The notes beneath the pieces were generated by a model. That model ran no database searches and was not told where the DNA came from. It was given only the letters and a program-made list of their open reading frames with translations. 23,998 nt of DNA from DATJHM01 sp035493895 (GTDB taxonomy: Bacteria; Chloroflexota; Ktedonobacteria; Ktedonobacterales; Ktedonobacteraceae), in contig DATJHM010000159.1 in the NCBI GenBank assembly GCA_035493895.1, forward strand, positions 1 through 23,998, read 5' to 3'. Positions 7,196 through 15,511 of this stretch are shown in pieces. Every line of letters begins with the position of its first letter. Positions within the stretch are counted from its first letter, which is position 1. The translations under genes were made by a program, and so were the position numbers.

Positions 7196-8671
7196 ATGGG
7201 GATACATTATCTACAGGCACCAATTTTTGGCAATGCAGAGCAGCGCACCATGTTGGGTGCGGGCTTTCATAATATTGGTCGTGGTGTACTACGAGCTTCA
7301 GATGCGTCCATGGTCAATAAAATTGAAGCCCATTATGGTGAACGTTGCGGACATATTCCAATGGATGCAGAGCAGGCCTTTCTCCTGGTCGAGACACCTT
7401 CTGCGACGATTGAACGACAGGTTGCCTATCTGGCGCAACTCTTCCAGAAAGAGCTACGCATGACGGACTTTGCCGAATTTGCCTGCTTAGGCCGGGAGCG
7501 GGCGGCAGAGCAAACGCTGGTCGTCCCCTATATTCATGTGCCCGAGGCCAATCAGCAGATCCGCGCATTGCTGGGTGAGGTCGAGATCTGGGGCCTGCCT
7601 GCAAGTATGGTCCATCTCCTAAAAAACAAGGCGAGCTTCTATGCGTTCGCAGATGAACTTCAGTTACCAGGCTTTGCGCTTCCAGAATATACGATTGCTT
7701 CCGTCCATAATCTCGTACCCGCCTCTCTCACGCTCCTCAAAGAGATTGAAGAGCTTTATGCACAGGCAGGTCTGTCCGCGCACTATCCGCTGGGTGTGAT
7801 GCTGCGTGGGGCTGAGTCGGATGGCAACTACGGCTGTAGCTTGCTGACGATGCACGATGGGCAGATTACGATTATCCAGGATGGGGACGCACTCCATCCC
7901 ATCACTGCGCTCGACTGGACGGAGGCTCTGGCGATTGCGCGTGACCAGCTCATAGCCACGATGAATCTGGAGAAAGAAGAGCGCATCGTGATCAGCCGCT
8001 TTCTCGATCTGGAAGATTCGCCGGGGATGTCGCTGGTGTTGCTCAATGGGGAGGTCGCCTCGCTCGGCTGGAATGGGCAGTTGCAGCTCGAGGGCAGCAA
8101 GGCCTGCGTGGGAACCAGCAGTTATGAGCCAAAGAACAACTATCTCAGCACACTGCAAGAGGCGGGTGAAGACGAGACCGAGCGCTTTTTCACGATGCTC
8201 TTGCGTCAGGCAGCCGTCCGCTGCAATGTCCATTTCAACGATATTCGCGGCATTGCAAACCTGGATATTATGCTGCCTGGACCCCTGGAGCGCCATCTGC
8301 AACAGCGCCTGCAACGTCCTCAAGTTCCCTATCTTGCCGAGTGTAATCCGCGCTGGACCAACTATACGGATGCAATTCTCGCCGTATTGAATGCGTATCG
8401 ACGCACGCCAACGATAGCGGCCATGCGCGAAGTTATTCGCCAGGGAATTTTTACGATTGATAAACAGTTCATTCCAGTCCACCTCGATCCCACCCTGGTT
8501 CGCACGCACCTGAGCGAGCAGGACGAGGCCCTGGGCCAGCTCGGCATAAAAATCATCTCGCGCATGACGCACAATCCGATGGGACTGATCTTAGCCGGGG
8601 AGCGCGTGCAGGCGCGTCGGGAGCTCGATAGGATCATTGCGTCACTAGCCAGCACATTGGACCAGGATTAG
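7196..8671 (+). CDS. ATP-grasp domain protein, probable ligase
   Basis: The 491 aa product has a divergent ATP-grasp organisation. LLKNKASFYAFADELQLPGF (141-160) resembles the pre-ATP 'NK--f---l---g-p-P' element. YPLGVMLRGAESDGNYG (197-213) resembles the glycine-rich ATP loop. ERIVISRFLD (262-271) and a GTSSYEPKN segment follow. The metal/ATP-binding end is VPYLAECNPRWTNYTDA (377-393), matching the 'E-NPR--g-T-a' signature. ATP-grasp ligases activate a carboxylate as acyl phosphate and join it to an amine or thiol. The N-terminal 130 aa are not assigned, and the substrate is unknown. A GNAT acetyltransferase follows but has its own likely promoter. The upstream region shares a regulatory element with sqdB. 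Confidence 0.78.
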   Translation: MGIHYLQAPIFGNAEQRTMLGAGFHNIGRGVLRASDASMVNKIEAHYGERCGHIPMDAEQAFLLVETPSATIERQVAYLAQLFQKELRMTDFAEFACLGRERAAEQTLVVPYIHVPEANQQIRALLGEVEIWGLPASMVHLLKNKASFYAFADELQLPGFALPEYTIASVHNLVPASLTLLKEIEELYAQAGLSAHYPLGVMLRGAESDGNYGCSLLTMHDGQITIIQDGDALHPITALDWTEALAIARDQLIATMNLEKEERIVISRFLDLEDSPGMSLVLLNGEVASLGWNGQLQLEGSKACVGTSSYEPKNNYLSTLQEAGEDETERFFTMLLRQAAVRCNVHFNDIRGIANLDIMLPGPLERHLQQRLQRPQVPYLAECNPRWTNYTDAILAVLNAYRRTPTIAAMREVIRQGIFTIDKQFIPVHLDPTLVRTHLSEQDEALGQLGIKIISRMTHNPMGLILAGERVQARRELDRIIASLASTLDQD

Positions 8672-8744
8672 GAGAGAGCATACAAGCAAGCTTACAGAAT
8701 AGAATATCGGCCAGTATGGCAATCTCTGAAGAGTTCAATACAAT

Positions 8745-8774
8745 TTGCTGACGCCAATATCTCTATGTTAGAAT
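8745..8774 (+). promoter_or_regulatory. Putative sigma-70-type promoter for the GNAT gene
   Basis: TTGCTG (8745-8750) and TAGAAT (8769-8774) are separated by 18 nt. The start codon of the acetyltransferase is about 30 nt further downstream with an AAGGAGAT ribosome site between. Confidence 0.45.
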
Positions 8775-8804
8775 ACTCACCTATATGTATTTAAGGAGAT
8801 ATTC

Positions 8805-9368
8805 ATGACGCAGCACATCATGCTAAGAAATAACCTTCAGCTCACACTACGAGATGCAGAACCTGAGGATGCAGAACAGCTCCTGGCTTACTTCGAGCAG
8901 ATCTCGGGCGAAAGTGAGAATATCCCGTTTGGTCCCGGCGAGTTTGGGTTGAGTGTGGAAGAGGAACGCGCATTTCTTCAGAAAACCAGGGAGACGCCGA
9001 CGAGCATATATCTCATCGCCGAAATTGCGGGCGAGATCGCAGGGACATTGACCTTCAGCACAGGCAAACGTCCTCGCCTTCAGCACGCTGGCGAATTCGG
9101 CGTCAGCGTGTTACGCAACTATTGGAATCTCGGGATTGGGAACCATCTGCTGGCATATTTGCTTGATTGGGCCCGGCAAACTGGCACGATCCGTAAGATT
9201 AATTTGCGTGTGCGCGTCGATAATCTCCCTGCAATCCATCTTTACGAGAAACACGGTTTCGTGCGAGAGGGTCGGCTTACCCGCGATCTTTACTTGCACG
9301 AACAATTCGTTGATGTGTATTTTATGGGTTTGCAGCTTGACCCACCTCACAACACTGAGAAGCCGTGA
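8805..9368 (+). CDS. GNAT-family N-acetyltransferase
   Basis: This 187 aa protein has the Gcn5-related fold. The acetyl-CoA pyrophosphate-binding region is GVSVLRNYWNLGIGNHLLAYLLDWA (about 96-120, with the N-L-G-I-G loop in the R/Q-x-x-G-x-G/A position). The C-terminal motif B is NLRVRVDNLPAIHLYEKHGF, including the typical A-I-x-L-Y-E-K-x-G-F. The enzyme would transfer acetyl from acetyl-CoA to an amine; it most resembles the RimJ/RimL/SpeG-like or antibiotic acetyltransferase-like broad group, and the substrate cannot be read. AAGGAGAT lies just upstream of the ATG. Confidence 0.92.
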   Translation: MTQHIMLRNNLQLTLRDAEPEDAEQLLAYFEQISGESENIPFGPGEFGLSVEEERAFLQKTRETPTSIYLIAEIAGEIAGTLTFSTGKRPRLQHAGEFGVSVLRNYWNLGIGNHLLAYLLDWARQTGTIRKINLRVRVDNLPAIHLYEKHGFVREGRLTRDLYLHEQFVDVYFMGLQLDPPHNTEKP

Positions 9369-9375
9369 AAAACCC

Positions 9376-9404
9376 TTGACGCCGCCTGCTATCCGATATA
9401 TGCT
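9376..9404 (+). promoter_or_regulatory. Sigma-70-type promoter for the PEP-utilising enzyme
   Basis: TTGACG (9376-9381, 5 of 6 consensus) and TATGCT (9399-9404) are spaced by 17 nt. The predicted transcription start is near 9411, about 60 nt before the ATG at 9473. Confidence 0.6.
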
Positions 9405-9415
9405 AGAGGCACTTC

Positions 9416-9435
9416 ACTTATCCGTGAGAATAAGT
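9416..9435 (+). promoter_or_regulatory. Inverted repeat, candidate operator
   Basis: ACTTAT (9416-9421) and ATAAGT (9430-9435) are perfect 6-base arms around 8 bases. They lie a few bases downstream of the predicted transcription start. The position suits a repressor site, but six-base arms can arise by chance. Confidence 0.35.
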
Positions 9436-9472
9436 CACGCGCATGCGTCTTTTGCCAGAGGGAGAGGGAACA

Positions 9473-12163
9473 ATGAACGCTTTCAGCCACAAATCCGGCG
9501 ACCCTGAGCCACTCATTCTTCCTTTTACCGCGCTCAATCATACGATGCTCGCGCTTGCAGGCGGGAAGGGTGCGAATCTGGGTGAGCTGGTGGGTGCGAA
9601 CCTGCCAGTCCCCGATGGTTTTTGCGTCACCACGGTCGCCTATGCACACACTGCCGAACAGGCTGACCTCGACGCTCTTCTGGCCACACTGACGTCTGAG
9701 TCCACGTCTCCGGCATTCTTCGAGAAAGCAGTGCGTGAGCGTCTGCGCTCCACAGCGATGCCATCCGAGATTGCGACAGCGATTACTGAGGCTTATGACA
9801 AGCTGGGAGAGGGGAAAGCGATTCCCGTAGCAGTACGCTCTTCGGCTACCGCTGAGGATCTGCCGGGCGCGAGCTTCGCGGGACAGCAGGAGACCTACCT
9901 CAATATTGTTGGCGCAGAGGCTGTGCTGGATGCGGTACAACGCTGCTGGGCCTCGCTCTGGACCGAGCGGGCAATCAGCTACCGGGAACATTTTGGCATT
10001 GATCATCGCACAACACGCCTGGCGGTCGTCATGCAGTCTATGGTCGACGCCTCCGTTGCGGGCGTGCTCTTCACAGCCAATCCGCTGACGGGGAAACGGC
10101 GGCAGGCCGTCATTGATGCTAATCCGGGTCTGGGTGAGGCCGTGGTCTCAGGGGCCACAAATCCTGATCATCTGGTCGTCAATACGCCCACAGGCGAAAT
10201 CGTGGAGCGCGCTCCCGGCAATAAACGCGTCGTTATTCGCGCAATAGCTGGCGGTGGCACAGAACGAATCGAGCGAGAAGACAACCAGGATCTGTGTTTA
10301 TCAGATGCTCAGATCCGTGATCTGGTCCAACTGGGTTCGCAGGTAGAGGCACATTACAAAGCGCCACAGGATATCGAGTGGGCGCTGGACGCTGCCGGAC
10401 GCTTCTGGCTGACCCAGGCGAGACCGATTACGACGCTCTTTCCATTGCCCGCAAAAGCGCCACTCTCCGACGAGATCTTGCGCGTCTATTTTTCTGTCAG
10501 CGTCTTGCAGGGCGTCTATCGACCATTAACGCCCATGGGCATCTCGGCGTTTCGCTTCCTCGGCTCCGCCATAGCCACATTGGCAGGTTTGCCGCCCGGC
10601 GACCCTCGTCAGGGTCCAACAGCATTCACGATTGCGGCTTCCCGCCTTTTCCTGGATGTGACGCCAGCATTGCGTCACTCGATCGGACGTAGTTTTATGA
10701 TCAATGCGCTGGGACGCTTTGTAGAAGCGCGCTCGGCTGATCTCTTCAAGCAGATTATCACTGATCCACACCTATCCATCACTTCCGAATCTCGTGGGCC
10801 GGTCATACGTCTGGCATTTTCTCTGCTGGTGAAAAACCGTTTGCTTTTCTATCTCATGCCGGTCTTGCTACGTCCCTCAACAGCGCAGGCACGCATAGCC
10901 AAGTTGGAGACAACATTTCGCTCGCTGGGAACGGTACCTGCGAATGCGAGCGCGGCCGAGCATCTGGCTGTCTACGAGCAGATGATGCTGCACGATGCTG
11001 TTCCACTGATCTCAAGAGTAATGTCTTTCCTCATCTGTGGAGTGGCATCATTTGCGCTGGCGAGCGTATTATTGAAGGATCTCGCCAGCGCGGAAGATCT
11101 CCAGAAGATGTTGCGCGGCCTCCCCTCTAATCCGACGATCGAGATGGATCTCTCGCTCTGGGCGCTGGCTCAGCACGTGCGCACGGATGAGATTGCAGCG
11201 CACTATGTGACTGAGACCGCGCCTGAGCAAATGGCCCGAGACTATCACGCAGAGAAGCTCCCACCCACGCTACAGAAGGGATTGACAGAATTTCTCAGTG
11301 TTTATGGACATCGAGGCGTCGCGGAAATCGATCTCGGCCTGCCTCACTGGTCCGAGGACCCGACGCACCTGCTGGGCATGCTTACCAACTATCTGCAACT
11401 GACAGACCCGACGCTGGCACCCGATAAACAATTTCAACGCAGCCGACAGGAAGCAGAAGCGATGGTAACTGAACTGGTGCGCCGGGCCACGAGGAAAAGC
11501 TGGTGGCGAGGCGCAGTGGTGAAGTTCTGCCTGAAGCGCGTACGCGCCCTCGCAGGACTGCGGGAGCGGCCAAAGTATTACGTCGTTCTGCTCCTGGCCC
11601 GAGCACGCAACTTGCTTCGGTCCGTTGGCGAGACGCTGGTGCAGTCTGGACAGATCGCAACGGTAGAAGATATCTTCTTCCTGACAGCAGAGGAGGCAGC
11701 AGCAGCGCTGGCGGGCACGGATATGCACGCGACAGTGCGCGAACGACGGGCTGACTATGAGCGAGAAATGCAGCGCCGTCATATCCCCCGCGTCCTGCTC
11801 TCAGACGGGAGAGAACCAGTACTGGAAACGCCCCCCAGCGAAGATGGCCGAGAGGTGCTCAAAGGATCATCCGCCTCTCCAGGCACAATCACGGCCCAGG
11901 CACGCGTCATCCTTGATCCGACGGGCGCACGGCTCTTCCCCGGCGAGATTCTCGTCGCGCCCTCGACCGATCCAGGCTGGACGCCACTCTTTCTTACCGC
12001 GAGCGGGCTGGTCATGGAAATGGGCGGAGCGATGTCCCATGGTGCCGTCGTTGCCCGCGAATACGGCATTCCGGCCGTAGTTGGCGTCCCGGGAGCAACA
12101 GAACGTATTACCAACGGCCAATGCATCACCGTGGATGGCAGCAAGGGAATAGTCACGCTCTGA
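9473..12163 (+). CDS. PEP-synthase/rifampicin-phosphotransferase-like phosphotransferase
   Basis: This 896 aa protein has an N-terminal PEP/pyruvate-binding ATP-grasp domain: GGKGANLGEL at 30-39, VRSSATAEDLPGASFAGQQE at 121-140, VLFTANPLTGKR, and DIEWA...FWLTQARP ending near 330. A less conserved helical middle (about 335-770) follows. The C-terminal swivelling His domain is STDPGWTPLF...MEMGGAMSHGAVVAREYGIP, with phosphocarrier His856. The domain order and length suit rifampicin phosphotransferase (Rph, about 870 aa: ATP, rifamycin and His domains) better than PEP synthase or PPDK, because no C-terminal PEP/pyruvate TIM barrel follows the His domain. Rph transfers the beta phosphate of ATP to rifampicin; other enzymes with this architecture act on unknown acceptors. 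I chose the ATG at 9473 because GGAGAGG lies 5 nt upstream; the in-frame ATG at 9443 has no such site. Confidence 0.85.
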   Translation: MNAFSHKSGDPEPLILPFTALNHTMLALAGGKGANLGELVGANLPVPDGFCVTTVAYAHTAEQADLDALLATLTSESTSPAFFEKAVRERLRSTAMPSEIATAITEAYDKLGEGKAIPVAVRSSATAEDLPGASFAGQQETYLNIVGAEAVLDAVQRCWASLWTERAISYREHFGIDHRTTRLAVVMQSMVDASVAGVLFTANPLTGKRRQAVIDANPGLGEAVVSGATNPDHLVVNTPTGEIVERAPGNKRVVIRAIAGGGTERIEREDNQDLCLSDAQIRDLVQLGSQVEAHYKAPQDIEWALDAAGRFWLTQARPITTLFPLPAKAPLSDEILRVYFSVSVLQGVYRPLTPMGISAFRFLGSAIATLAGLPPGDPRQGPTAFTIAASRLFLDVTPALRHSIGRSFMINALGRFVEARSADLFKQIITDPHLSITSESRGPVIRLAFSLLVKNRLLFYLMPVLLRPSTAQARIAKLETTFRSLGTVPANASAAEHLAVYEQMMLHDAVPLISRVMSFLICGVASFALASVLLKDLASAEDLQKMLRGLPSNPTIEMDLSLWALAQHVRTDEIAAHYVTETAPEQMARDYHAEKLPPTLQKGLTEFLSVYGHRGVAEIDLGLPHWSEDPTHLLGMLTNYLQLTDPTLAPDKQFQRSRQEAEAMVTELVRRATRKSWWRGAVVKFCLKRVRALAGLRERPKYYVVLLLARARNLLRSVGETLVQSGQIATVEDIFFLTAEEAAAALAGTDMHATVRERRADYEREMQRRHIPRVLLSDGREPVLETPPSEDGREVLKGSSASPGTITAQARVILDPTGARLFPGEILVAPSTDPGWTPLFLTASGLVMEMGGAMSHGAVVAREYGIPAVVGVPGATERITNGQCITVDGSKGIVTL

Positions 12164-12443
12164 TCCTATTGGCGGCAGGTGCTTTCCCTCTGTCATCAGC
12201 GTTATTCCTCTGTGTTAAAAAAGGTCAGGCTCGTCAAGTTGGACAGAGAAACATGAAATAGGGATTAAAAAGCGAGAAAACTGCATCTTGACGAAATGGG
12301 CGCGATATAGGATTATTAGTCGCAGGCAGTAGCATGGTATCAGACGATGTAGAGCAGTACTTGCAACATCTGCTTTGTTCTTCATCCCGCCATCACTGTA
12401 TGCGCATATGTGGTTGTGGTGGCTACGCAAAGGAGTTTTCCTT
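12164..12443. other. Intergenic spacer
   Basis: No terminator, promoter or small gene can be supported here. An ORF in frame with the next gene opens at an ATG at 12375 but lacks a ribosome site there. AAAGGAG (12429-12435) precedes the preferred GTG at 12444. Confidence 0.4.
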
Positions 12444-13970
12444 GTGATCGAGAGTTCTCCCGTACCGACGACCCCGACTCCTAAAATGACCTTCAGATCT
12501 TCTGGCAAAGACATACTTTCCCAATTACCGTTAGCGCTCATTCTCCTTATGCAAGCAATCGTCTCCCTGCTGACATTACGCAACACGGCCTTCCAGGATG
12601 AAGCACTCTACTTGCTGGCAGGAAAAGAGATCGTGCTGAGCTGGCAGGGCAAAGTGTCGTATCTGGAACCCTATGGCTCCTACTTTTCTGGCTATCCCTC
12701 TTTTTATCCGGTCATCGGGGGCCTGCTCGCTTCCCTGGGCGGACTGGAAGCGGCGCGTCTGTTCAGCTTGCTCTGCATGTTGATCGTGACGATTTGCGTC
12801 TACTTCGTGACGATCGAGTTTTTTGACCGCAAGAGCGCCCTCATCGCCGCATTCTTCTTTGCATGTGAAGGATCTGTACTCTTCGTGGGACGGCTTGCCA
12901 CCTACGATTCTCTCTGTTTTTGTCTGCTGGCACTGGCAATGATGCTCTGCTTACGCGCCAGTAAAGCCGTTTCAGCCAGGAGCCTGTTGGGACTGGGGCC
13001 GCTCCTGGTGCTGGCAGTGGCCGCCAAGTATGCAGGGCTGCTCTTCATACCGAGCGTACTGGCACTCCTTGCGTGGTGGAGCTGGCAGCACAAGGGATCG
13101 GAAGAGATGATCGTGCGCCCGGCACTCGGCATCTTTTCGCTGGTCGTCGTGGGCTTCATCGCCTACCAATCGCTGGACCAGCAGGTGCTCACCGGCCTGA
13201 GCTTTACCACAACCAATCGCTCCAGCTTTATCGGGACGCCACCACTCCAGGTTCTGCAACATATTCTCACGATGGAAGGGATCTTCTTCGCCCTCACCGT
13301 ACTGGGCCTGTGCTTCTGCGGCAAACAGCGGCTTCCCGGTGGGCTGATCCTGCTGAGTTCGGCACTGCTGGTTCCGTTCTATCATACCTACAAGGGAGAA
13401 ATGGTCTCGCTGGACAAACATCTGGCCTTCAGCATGTTCTTTCTTGCGCCGCTGGCGGGTTTTGCCATCGTCTCCCTCGTCGCATTGTGCTGGAAGCGTC
13501 TTGTTGCTCTGGCCTGGGGAGTTGCCCTGGCTCTTTGCCTGCTGGCGCTTCCGCTGGGTATGCAGCAAGCGCGCAATCTCTTCGCTGACTGGCCCTCCAG
13601 CACGCAGCTTATCGCGCTCTTGCAGCCCAGGGTACATCGCGGGAATGGTCACTATCTGATAGAAGATTACGATGTTTCGCGCTACTATTTGCAAAATGAG
13701 ACGGACATCTGGGAATGGACAAGCCTGGATTATTTCGTCTATACCGACAAAGCACGCCATAATCTTTCAGGGGACAACGCCTACAAGGCTGCGATTAAAG
13801 AAGGATACTTCGATCTCATTGAATTGAGTTATGGCTATCATGCGGGTCTGTCCATGCAACTCGAACAAACGCTGACCGCCAGTAAACAATACGATTTCGT
13901 GGGCAAAGTTCCTTTTCATAATGCCTATGGCGATGGCTACTACTGGCTGTGGAAGAAACATAGCAGCTAA
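12444..13970 (+). CDS. ArnT/PMT-type membrane glycosyltransferase (GT39/GT83-like)
   Basis: This 508 aa integral membrane protein has about ten hydrophobic segments in the first 400 residues. The first extracytoplasmic loop carries the acidic pair in RNTAFQDEALYLLAG (Asp52, Glu53), the place of the catalytic Asp in PMT_2/ArnT enzymes. EPYGSYFSGYPSFYPVIGGL follows in the usual substrate loop. These enzymes move a sugar from a polyprenyl-phosphate donor to lipids, proteins or polymers outside the membrane. The soluble C-terminal part (about 410-508) is Tyr-rich (DYDVSRYYLQNETDIWEW, DGYYWLWKK). I chose the GTG start with AAAGGAG 8 nt upstream over the ATG at 12375, whose extra 23 residues have no family resemblance. 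The acceptor is unknown. Confidence 0.85.
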   Translation: MIESSPVPTTPTPKMTFRSSGKDILSQLPLALILLMQAIVSLLTLRNTAFQDEALYLLAGKEIVLSWQGKVSYLEPYGSYFSGYPSFYPVIGGLLASLGGLEAARLFSLLCMLIVTICVYFVTIEFFDRKSALIAAFFFACEGSVLFVGRLATYDSLCFCLLALAMMLCLRASKAVSARSLLGLGPLLVLAVAAKYAGLLFIPSVLALLAWWSWQHKGSEEMIVRPALGIFSLVVVGFIAYQSLDQQVLTGLSFTTTNRSSFIGTPPLQVLQHILTMEGIFFALTVLGLCFCGKQRLPGGLILLSSALLVPFYHTYKGEMVSLDKHLAFSMFFLAPLAGFAIVSLVALCWKRLVALAWGVALALCLLALPLGMQQARNLFADWPSSTQLIALLQPRVHRGNGHYLIEDYDVSRYYLQNETDIWEWTSLDYFVYTDKARHNLSGDNAYKAAIKEGYFDLIELSYGYHAGLSMQLEQTLTASKQYDFVGKVPFHNAYGDGYYWLWKKHSS

Positions 13971-14010
13971 TGTGCCTTCTCATGTGCCCTGCTGAAAACA
14001 GCCACGCCTA

Positions 14011-14040
14011 TTGACAAACAAACGTTAAATTGGAGATACT
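14011..14040 (+). promoter_or_regulatory. Putative promoter for the PatB-like gene
   Basis: A perfect TTGACA (14011-14016) and GATACT (14035-14040) are 18 nt apart. The implied 5' leader is long, about 180 nt. It contains TATGCCACAT at 14165-14174, the core of block 2 of the sqdB/ATP-grasp upstream element. I see no recognisable S-box or other riboswitch in the leader. Confidence 0.45.
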
Positions 14041-14229
14041 GCAAATAGATGAAATGAGCTCACACAGTTTTTGTTTTGCTGCGCTGATGTCCAAGGTCAG
14101 ACGCAAAGAAACCACTGCCAGTTTATTCCTCATACCAACAAAACAGTTTCTTTTGCCAGATTGGTATGCCACATGTTGTGCGAAATATCCAGGCATGCGA
14201 AAAGGGGCAAAAGGTAGAAAGAATACCAA

Positions 14230-15420
14230 TTGCGCTACGACTTCGATCAACAAATCAACCGTATGAACACCGATTGTGCAAAATGGGATGGGCTTGAGGG
14301 CCGCTTTGGCGTGAAAGACGCCATTCCCATGTGGGTTGCAGATATGGATTTTATGTCTCCTCAACCAGTCATTGACCAGCTAAAAAAGCGGGTCGAGCAT
14401 GGCATTTTTGGCTATACCTTCAGGTCAGACTCGTATACTGAGGCCATTGTTGACTGGCTACAGAGAAGACACCATACCACTATTGAGAAAGATTGGCTCT
14501 GCCACAGTCCCGGAGTCGTCACCGCATTGAACACCATCGTGCGTCAGTTCACCGAGCCGGGCGATAAAATCATCATTCAACCGCCCGTCTATTATCCCTT
14601 TAAGATGTCCATCGAACAGCACGGACGCGAGGTCGTCAATAATCCGCTCAAATTTGCCGAGGGCTATTACACGATAGACTTCGAGGACTTAGAAGCGAAA
14701 GCCGCGCTGGGCGCGAAACTGCTCATCCTCTGTAGTCCACACAATCCGATCGGACGGGTATGGAGCCGAGCGGAACTGGAACAGCTCGGGCACATCTGTC
14801 AGAAATACAACATCCTGGTCGTGGCAGATGAAATTCATAACGATCTCATCTATAAAGACTATGTGCATACGCCATTTCTGTCGATTTCCGAAGAGTTCGC
14901 CCAGCACTCCATCACCTGCATTGCAGCAAGCAAAACCTTCAACCTGGCCGGGCTGCAAACATCGACGGTCATCATTCCAAATGCGCAATTGCGTGAGCGC
15001 TATCTGCAAACACTGCAAACAACTGGCTTTATAGGAGGAAATATATTTGGCTTCTTAGCCACCGAGAGCGCTTATCGCGACGGTGACGAATGGCTGGATC
15101 AGGTGCTTGATTATTTAAAAGCAAATCTAGCATTTCTCACAGCATACTTTGCCGAGCATATCCCGCAAATCAAAGTGATTCAACCGGAAGGAACCTATCT
15201 GGTCTGGCTGGACTGCCGGGAACTTGGTCTGGACCCGCAAAGCTTGCAGGAGTTCGCCATAAAGCAGGCCAGGATTGCCTTTGATGAAGGCTTCATCTTC
15301 GGTACGGAGGGAGAAGGCTTCAACCGGATCAATATCGCTTGCCCACGAGCGCTATTGGAACAGGCCTGCAAGAACATCGAGCAGGCAGTAAAAGATCACA
15401 TCAATAGTCAGGTTGCGTAA
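14230..15420 (+). CDS. patB: PatB/MalY-type cystathionine beta-lyase (PLP-dependent)
   Basis: This 396 aa fold-type I PLP enzyme cleaves C-S bonds of cystathionine or cysteine conjugates to give a thiol, pyruvate and ammonia. The N-terminus RYDFDQQINRMNTDCAKWD matches the family opening '-YDFD--i-R--T-s-KWD', which supports the TTG start at 14230. Visible active-site elements are PMWVADMDF (33-41), GYT (61-63), SPHNPIGRVW (169-178, PLP-ring Asn172), VADEIHNDLI (198-207, Asp200 to the pyridine nitrogen) and AASKTFNLAGLQ (232-243, Schiff-base Lys235). The length is standard. The upstream spacer holds a likely promoter. The gene is followed by a strong hairpin and appears monocistronic. Confidence 0.93.
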   Translation: MRYDFDQQINRMNTDCAKWDGLEGRFGVKDAIPMWVADMDFMSPQPVIDQLKKRVEHGIFGYTFRSDSYTEAIVDWLQRRHHTTIEKDWLCHSPGVVTALNTIVRQFTEPGDKIIIQPPVYYPFKMSIEQHGREVVNNPLKFAEGYYTIDFEDLEAKAALGAKLLILCSPHNPIGRVWSRAELEQLGHICQKYNILVVADEIHNDLIYKDYVHTPFLSISEEFAQHSITCIAASKTFNLAGLQTSTVIIPNAQLRERYLQTLQTTGFIGGNIFGFLATESAYRDGDEWLDQVLDYLKANLAFLTAYFAEHIPQIKVIQPEGTYLVWLDCRELGLDPQSLQEFAIKQARIAFDEGFIFGTEGEGFNRINIACPRALLEQACKNIEQAVKDHINSQVA

Positions 15421-15462
15421 ACTACTCCTGTTCGCCATCTGATAACAAGAGCTTCATTTGAC

Positions 15463-15489
15463 GAGACCACCCTCTACAAGGGTGGTCTC
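15463..15489. terminator. Bidirectional hairpin between convergent genes
   Basis: GAGACCACCC (15463-15472) and GGGTGGTCTC (15480-15489) form a perfect 10 bp GC-rich stem with a 7-base loop. It lies between the stops of the PatB-like gene and the MDR gene. Neither side has a proper T tract, so it may act as a weak or factor-assisted terminator or an mRNA 3'-end stabiliser. Confidence 0.75.
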
Positions 15490-15511
15490 TGTCATGAGAC
15501 GAAACAAAGGG

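Noticed and set aside
7664..8572. 302-codon minus-strand ORF
   Set aside because: It is a shadow of the ATP-grasp gene; composition is typical of an antisense frame.
12972..13760. 262-codon minus-strand ORF
   Set aside because: It is a shadow of the membrane glycosyltransferase; very polar with no motif.
14041..14229. Riboswitch (S-box-like) in the PatB leader
   Set aside because: The leader is long enough and the gene is sulfur-related, but I find no S-box core sequences or a terminator/antiterminator hairpin pair.
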